Source of the DNA: CAYOHR01 sp964512145
GTDB lineage: Bacteria; Bacteroidota; Bacteroidia; Flavobacteriales_G; JALEGO01
DNA: 19,689 bases
NCBI GenBank assembly: GCA_964512145.1
Contig: CAZEIM010000048.1
Span: 1 to 19,689, forward strand
Direction: 5' to 3'
Shown here: positions 16,292 through 19,689 of the stretch, piece by piece
Position numbering within the stretch: position 1 is the first letter of the stretch
How the letters are laid out: each line of letters opens with the position of its first letter
Made by a program: the position numbers and the translations under genes
Notes under the pieces: generated by a model
What the model was told of the DNA's origin: nothing
Databases searched by the model: none
The model's input: the letters and a program-made list of their open reading frames with translations, nothing else

Positions 16292-17067
16292 GTTTGTATA
16301 TTAAATACATTTAACGCATTGCTAGTAGTTTGAGTTTCAACCATAGATATTGGTATTTGTAAAACCTCGGCTAATTTTTCTGCTACCTTTGGCATATATG
16401 AGCACTCATTACGTTTTCCTCGATAAGGTACTGGTGGCAAGTAAGGAGCATCGGTTTCCAATACTAGATATTTTAAATCGATATGTTTAATCACTTCGGG
16501 TAAAGTACTGTTTTTATAGGTTAATACCCCCCCAATACCCATTTTAAATGTTTTATAGGAGATTATTTTTTCTGCTTCTTTTACAGATCCTGTGAAACAG
16601 TGAAATATTCCCTGTAAGGAGTGGTCCATATAAACATCTAAAATATCAAATATTTCTTGAATAGAATTTCGGGCGTGAATAATTAAAGGTTTGTCTAGTT
16701 CTTTTGCCCATTTAATGTGCTCGATAAATGATTGCTTTTGTAAATCGTACGTAGATTTATCCCAATACAAGTCGATGCCGGTTTCGCCTACCCCAACATA
16801 ATATGCTTGGTTGGTGTAAAGCTCTTGTTTAATAAGAGCTATTGCCGAGTGAACATCTTCCTTTACATAACAAGGGTGTAAGCCCATCATAGGATACAAA
16901 ACAGTAGGGTATTGTTGACAAATATTTTTTAGTGGAAATATAGACTGTACATCAATATTAGGAACCATTATTTTGGTTACACCGGCTAAAATGGCTTGCT
17001 GTATTAATTCATGAACATCGGCATTAAATTCATCAGCATAAATATGTGCGTGTGTATCGATGAGCAT
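16288..17067 (-). CDS. TatD-family metal-dependent deoxyribonuclease
   Basis: The 259-residue amidohydrolase-fold protein has all TatD metal ligands: H6 and H8 (DTHAHIY), E95 (VGVGETGID), H131 (LIIHARNS), H156 (FHCFTGS) and D206 (LETDAPYL). TatD enzymes are 3'-5' exonucleases or DNA-repair nucleases; despite the name they have no part in Tat export. It is the first gene of the leftward operon, sharing an ATGA overlap with ansA, and is a common neighbour of ansA in Bacteroidota as far as I recall. A promoter element lies five bases before its ATG. Several TatD paralogues usually exist per genome, so I do not assign a symbol. Confidence 0.93.
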   Translation of the reverse strand: MLIDTHAHIYADEFNADVHELIQQAILAGVTKIMVPNIDVQSIFPLKNICQQYPTVLYPMMGLHPCYVKEDVHSAIALIKQELYTNQAYYVGVGETGIDLYWDKSTYDLQKQSFIEHIKWAKELDKPLIIHARNSIQEIFDILDVYMDHSLQGIFHCFTGSVKEAEKIISYKTFKMGIGGVLTYKNSTLPEVIKHIDLKYLVLETDAPYLPPVPYRGKRNECSYMPKVAEKLAEVLQIPISMVETQTTSNALNVFNIQT

Positions 17068-17072
17068 ATATG

Positions 17073-17080
17073 CAAATATA
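17073..17080 (-). promoter_or_regulatory. Candidate -7 promoter element of the tatD operon
   Basis: On the minus strand 17080 to 17073 reads TATATTTG, an exact TAnnTTTG match, ending five bases before the tatD ATG. No TTG-type -33 element is found at the usual spacing. If used, the transcript would be practically leaderless. Confidence 0.4.
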
Positions 17081-17191
17081 TCAAACTATTATGAGTAATT
17101 TTAACCCCTGTAAATGTATATATTATAGAAAGTGCTTGGGTACATTGGGATTAAAGATAGCCATGTGATATGTTTTGAATGGAATAATTTT

Positions 17192-17199
17192 TATATTTG
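17192..17199 (+). promoter_or_regulatory. Candidate -7 promoter element before the small membrane-protein gene
   Basis: TATATTTG on the plus strand matches TAnnTTTG and lies about 107 bases before the ATG at 17307. A TTTG at 17174-17177 is upstream, but the 14-base spacing is shorter than the usual 17-23. The rest of the 17068-17306 gap is AT-rich with no repeat, tRNA or attachment site that I can recognise. Confidence 0.3.
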
Positions 17200-17306
17200 G
17201 AGTAAAGAGAATTGAAGGTATAAAGGTAAATATCATGAATGGAAATAAATACATGTTGGTGGGCATTTTCTTTATTTCGATATTTTAATTCCTTTTATTA
17301 AATTAT

Positions 17307-17822
17307 ATGTTTGAAAGTATTGATGAACTAATTGAATTAAATCTTCAAAGACTTAAAGAAGCAAGAAGTAATCGGCTAGCAAAGAATCAGTTTATTGATA
17401 AAAATCAAAGGCCTTTAGATTCATATCTTTTCCCTAAAAAATTAGAGGAAAAGGGTTTAATTGAAATAGTTGGAAGAGATCAAGAAATTTGTCTATTAAC
17501 AGAATTTGGACATAAAATTTCTAATTCCGGTGGGTGGTTAAAACATCTTGATGACGTGAAAAAAAAAGAATCTGAATTAATTAAGAAAAACGAAGAAAGG
17601 GAAAAGCTTGAAATAAATAATCTTGAAGTTGATTATAAACTGAAAAAATGGCAACTAAAAACATTTTGGTGGATTTTTGGACTAGCAATATTTGGAGGGT
17701 TATATAGCATATATGATCTTGGATCTAATATTATCAAAGCTCCTAAAAAAGAAAAGTATGTCGATCAAAAGCAACAAGATTTTTTATTAGACAAGATTAA
17801 TAAGGTTGATTCAATAAAATAA
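17307..17822 (+). CDS. Unrecognised membrane-anchored protein with possible winged helix
   Basis: I do not recognise this 171-residue protein. The N-terminal third ends in a segment (about residues 36-81) with the feel of a winged helix: KKLEEKGLIEIVG, then CLLTEFGHKISNSGGWLKHL. A highly charged K/E coiled coil follows (about 82-117), then a single membrane helix (FWWIFGLAIFGGLYSIYDLG, 120-139) and a short polar tail. Small Bacteroidota proteins of this shape are often found near mobile or defence genes, but that is recollection, not evidence. Its base composition is low in GC like the host core (15-17 G/C per 60 bases in two sampled lines), unlike the next gene. Its TAA is followed immediately, in the same frame, by the GTG of the methyltransferase-like gene. 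Confidence 0.6.
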   Translation: MFESIDELIELNLQRLKEARSNRLAKNQFIDKNQRPLDSYLFPKKLEEKGLIEIVGRDQEICLLTEFGHKISNSGGWLKHLDDVKKKESELIKKNEEREKLEINNLEVDYKLKKWQLKTFWWIFGLAIFGGLYSIYDLGSNIIKAPKKEKYVDQKQQDFLLDKINKVDSIK

Positions 17823-18488
17823 GTGATAGAATTGAACGAAGAAATAAAACGAGACAAGCAAGTTAAATCAAAACAACGTGTAGCTGACCACGGGGAAGTG
17901 TTTACTAACCAACGGGAAGTGAACGCAATGCTTGATTTGGTGAAACACGAAACCGAAAGGATTGAATCCCGATTCTTAGAACCTGCTTGCGGTAACGGTA
18001 ACTTTTTAGCGGAAGTGTTGAGAAGAAAATTAGAAGTAGTTGACAGCCGATACAGTAAAAGTCAAGTTGAATGGGAACGCTATTCGGTAATTGCTGTATC
18101 GAGCATTTACGGTGTGGATATTTTGGAAGACAACGCCCAAGAATGCCGAGACCGTTTGCTTGATATTTATACAGAATGGTATTCCAAACTTTTCAAGCAT
18201 GTAAAAAATGAGTGTATTCGTTCTGTTCGGTTTTTATTGAGCAGAAATATACTTTGGGGTGATGCCTTGGACTTTACCAATCCCGAAACCAAACAACCCA
18301 TTGTGTTTTCTGAATGGAGTGCCGTAAACGGTTCTATGCTGAAACGCAGAGATTATATGTTCAAATTTTTGGTGGAGAAAACGCACCAGTTTTCAATGTT
18401 CAATGACGAAGGCAACTCAGCGGCTATTGACGAACCTGTAAAGGATTTTCCGCTTATTCATTTCTTAAAATTGGGCGAAGATGAATGA
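17823..18488 (+). CDS. Methyltransferase-like protein (restriction-modification subunit, no NPPY)
   Basis: This 221-residue protein contains the N-terminal part of an adenine-methyltransferase fold: motif X-like GEVFTNQREVNAMLDLV (residues 24-40), motif I LEPACGNGNFL (52-62, SAM binding), motif II YGVDILED (96-103) and motif III NILWGDALDF (142-151). The catalytic motif IV (N/D-PP-Y/F) expected after motif III is absent; the sequence there is PIVFSEWSAVNGSM. The C-terminus ends in FPLIHFLKL. I recall near-identical stand-alone proteins in many bacteria next to YhcG and Eco57I-like genes, so this is probably full length, not a broken gene. The start is GTG, directly after the previous stop codon; no in-frame start exists upstream. 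It overlaps the nuclease gene by eight bases. GC is clearly higher than in the preceding gene. Confidence 0.8.
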   Translation: MIELNEEIKRDKQVKSKQRVADHGEVFTNQREVNAMLDLVKHETERIESRFLEPACGNGNFLAEVLRRKLEVVDSRYSKSQVEWERYSVIAVSSIYGVDILEDNAQECRDRLLDIYTEWYSKLFKHVKNECIRSVRFLLSRNILWGDALDFTNPETKQPIVFSEWSAVNGSMLKRRDYMFKFLVEKTHQFSMFNDEGNSAAIDEPVKDFPLIHFLKLGEDE

Positions 18489-19479
18489 GCTAAAACCCTA
18501 CCATAGCTTGATTAATCAAATAGGTGACTTACTTACCAAAGGCAGGGAGCAAGCTGGAAGGGCAGTAAATACTATTTTGGTGCAAACGTATTGGCAAATA
18601 GGAAGGCACATTGTAGAGTATGAACAAGGTGGTAAAGAAAAAGCTGAATACGGTACATTCCTATTCGAACAACTTTCCAAAGACCTTTCCCAACTTTACG
18701 GAAAAGGATTTAGTAGAGCCAACTTGCTTTATATGAGAAAGTTGTACCTGTACTTTCCAAAAAGTGAGACACTGTCTAACGTTTTGAGTTGGAGTCATTA
18801 TTTTGAAATATTAAGAACAGACAATGAACTCGAAATAAATTTCTATGTAAAACAATGCCAAATAGAAAACTGGAGTGTCCGGGAGCTAAAACGACAAATA
18901 AAAAGTATGCTTTTCCATCGCTTGGCATTAAGCAAAGATAAAGAAGGTATTTTAGAACTATCTAAACAGGGGCAGGAAACAATCAATGTCACAGACATCA
19001 TAAAAGACCCTTATGTTTTAGAATTTTTGAATATACCTGAGCAAACGTTTTATCTCGAAAGTGAATTGGAAGAAAAACTCATTTCCAATCTACAACATTT
19101 TTTGTTGGAACTGGGCAAGGGGTTTACATTTGAAAAAAGACAGTATCGTATATCCATCAGTGGGAAGCATTTTTATGTCGATTTGGTTTTCTACCACCGA
19201 ATTTTAAAATGTTTTGTACTTATCGATCTCAAAAGGGGTGAAGTAACTCATCAGGATGTTGGGCAAATGAATTTGTACCTTAACTATTTTGGAAAAGAAG
19301 TAAACACAGAAGGTGATAACCCACCGATTGGTATTGTATTAGGCGCCGACAAAGACCATATTTTGGTAGAATATGCAACCGAGAATATCACCAATCAGCT
19401 TTTTGTAAGCAAATACCAATTGTATCTACCAGACAAAAAACTTTTGCAGGCAGAATTGGAAAAATTATTAGACGCATGA
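18481..19479 (+). CDS. YhcG/DUF1016-family PD-(D/E)XK nuclease
   Basis: The 332-residue protein has the two domains of the YhcG family. The N-terminal DUF1016 helical domain (about 1-165) includes TYWQIGRHIVEYEQGGKEKAEYG, GFSRANLLYMRKLYLYFP and the tail motif WSHYFEIL. The C-terminal PD-(D/E)XK domain has catalytic D234 (FYVDLVFYH) and D249-L-K251 (FVLIDLKRG), followed by the family motif VGQMNLYLNYF. All catalytic residues are present, so it should be an active nuclease fold. These proteins sit in restriction-modification and other defence loci; their exact role is poorly defined. It overlaps the methyltransferase-like gene by eight bases and the next gene by four (ATGA), so all three are translationally coupled. 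Confidence 0.93.
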   Translation: MNELKPYHSLINQIGDLLTKGREQAGRAVNTILVQTYWQIGRHIVEYEQGGKEKAEYGTFLFEQLSKDLSQLYGKGFSRANLLYMRKLYLYFPKSETLSNVLSWSHYFEILRTDNELEINFYVKQCQIENWSVRELKRQIKSMLFHRLALSKDKEGILELSKQGQETINVTDIIKDPYVLEFLNIPEQTFYLESELEEKLISNLQHFLLELGKGFTFEKRQYRISISGKHFYVDLVFYHRILKCFVLIDLKRGEVTHQDVGQMNLYLNYFGKEVNTEGDNPPIGIVLGADKDHILVEYATENITNQLFVSKYQLYLPDKKLLQAELEKLLDA

Positions 19480-19689
19480 TACAAACGAACTATAACCCCG
19501 ATGTGCTCTCCTGCCTTGCCAATTTGAGCAATGACGAAGTATTTACGCCACCAAATTTGGTGAATGATATTTTAGACTTGCTCCCAGCCGAATTGTGGAG
19601 CAACCCCAACGCCAAGTTTTTAGACCCAGTTTCTAAAAGCGGTGTGTTTTTGCGTGAAATGGCAAAGCGACTGATGAAGGGTTTGGAAA
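19476..19689 (+). CDS. Eco57I-like restriction-modification methylase, N-terminal fragment
   Basis: The 71 visible residues begin MIQTNYNPDVLSCLANLSND and show a motif X-like EVFTPPNLVNDILDLLP (residues 21-37) and a motif I-like FLDPVSKSGVFL (48-59). This matches my recollection of the N-terminus of Eco57I-type restriction-modification methylase proteins. The SAM motif has SKSG where the canonical form has ACGSG. The gene continues beyond the window, so catalytic motif IV and any target-recognition or helicase parts cannot be seen. The ATGA overlap with the nuclease gene places it in the same operon. The first gene of the cassette has a related motif X and motif I, so the operon has two methyltransferase-like proteins. 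Confidence 0.78.
   Translation, partial: MIQTNYNPDVLSCLANLSNDEVFTPPNLVNDILDLLPAELWSNPNAKFLDPVSKSGVFLREMAKRLMKGLE

Noticed and set aside
17068..17306. Attachment site or tRNA at the edge of the right-hand locus
   Set aside because: No cloverleaf, direct repeat or integrase gene could be recognised in or next to this gap.
17823..18488. Methyltransferase-like gene as a truncated pseudogene
   Set aside because: Its short length and missing motif IV suggest decay, but the frame is intact, the end overlaps the next gene, and I recall stand-alone homologues of similar length.

Overview
The window looks like the chromosome of a Bacteroidota bacterium, possibly of the Flavobacteriales. The DNA is AT-rich, SecD and SecF are fused into one 996-residue protein, genes mostly lack Shine-Dalgarno sequences, and several starts are preceded by the Bacteroidota promoter element TAnnTTTG. 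Order-level placement is a guess. There are no rRNA, tRNA, CRISPR or IS elements that I can see. The longest gene-free stretches (773-1041 and 17068-17306) are both under 300 bases.

Left part (1-7557): a minus-strand pair encodes a DUF4256 protein (cut by the window edge) and a CoA-pyrophosphatase-type NUDIX hydrolase. It diverges from secDF, which is followed by a tight plus-strand run: tatA, a CxxC carboxymuconolactone-decarboxylase/AhpD-like protein, a thioredoxin-fold protein and a metallo-beta-lactamase-fold hydrolase. This part is about export and thiol/redox housekeeping. A cytochrome P450 on the minus strand converges on it.

Middle (7739-9577): accB and accC, the biotin carrier and biotin carboxylase of acetyl-CoA carboxylase, form a two-gene operon.

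Minus-strand block (9700-17067): transcription apparently runs leftward from tatD through ansA (type I asparaginase), kynU (kynureninase), a LEA-type lipoprotein and lptB (LPS-export ATPase). After a 54-base gap it continues into a lipoprotein membrane-fusion protein, an FtsX/MacB-type permease and a LolD/MacB-type ATPase. Nearly all junctions overlap or are within 8 bases, so this is one or two operons mixing amino-acid catabolism with envelope transport.

Right end (17307-19689): a probable acquired defence locus. An AT-rich, unrecognised membrane-anchored protein with a possible winged helix is followed, with no intergenic base, by a more GC-rich cassette. The cassette encodes a methyltransferase-like protein with a SAM-binding motif but no visible catalytic NPPY, a YhcG/DUF1016 PD-(D/E)XK nuclease, and the start of an Eco57I-like methylase running off the window. 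The three cassette genes overlap each other. I read it as an incompletely seen restriction-modification-like system and consider it the most interesting part of the window.
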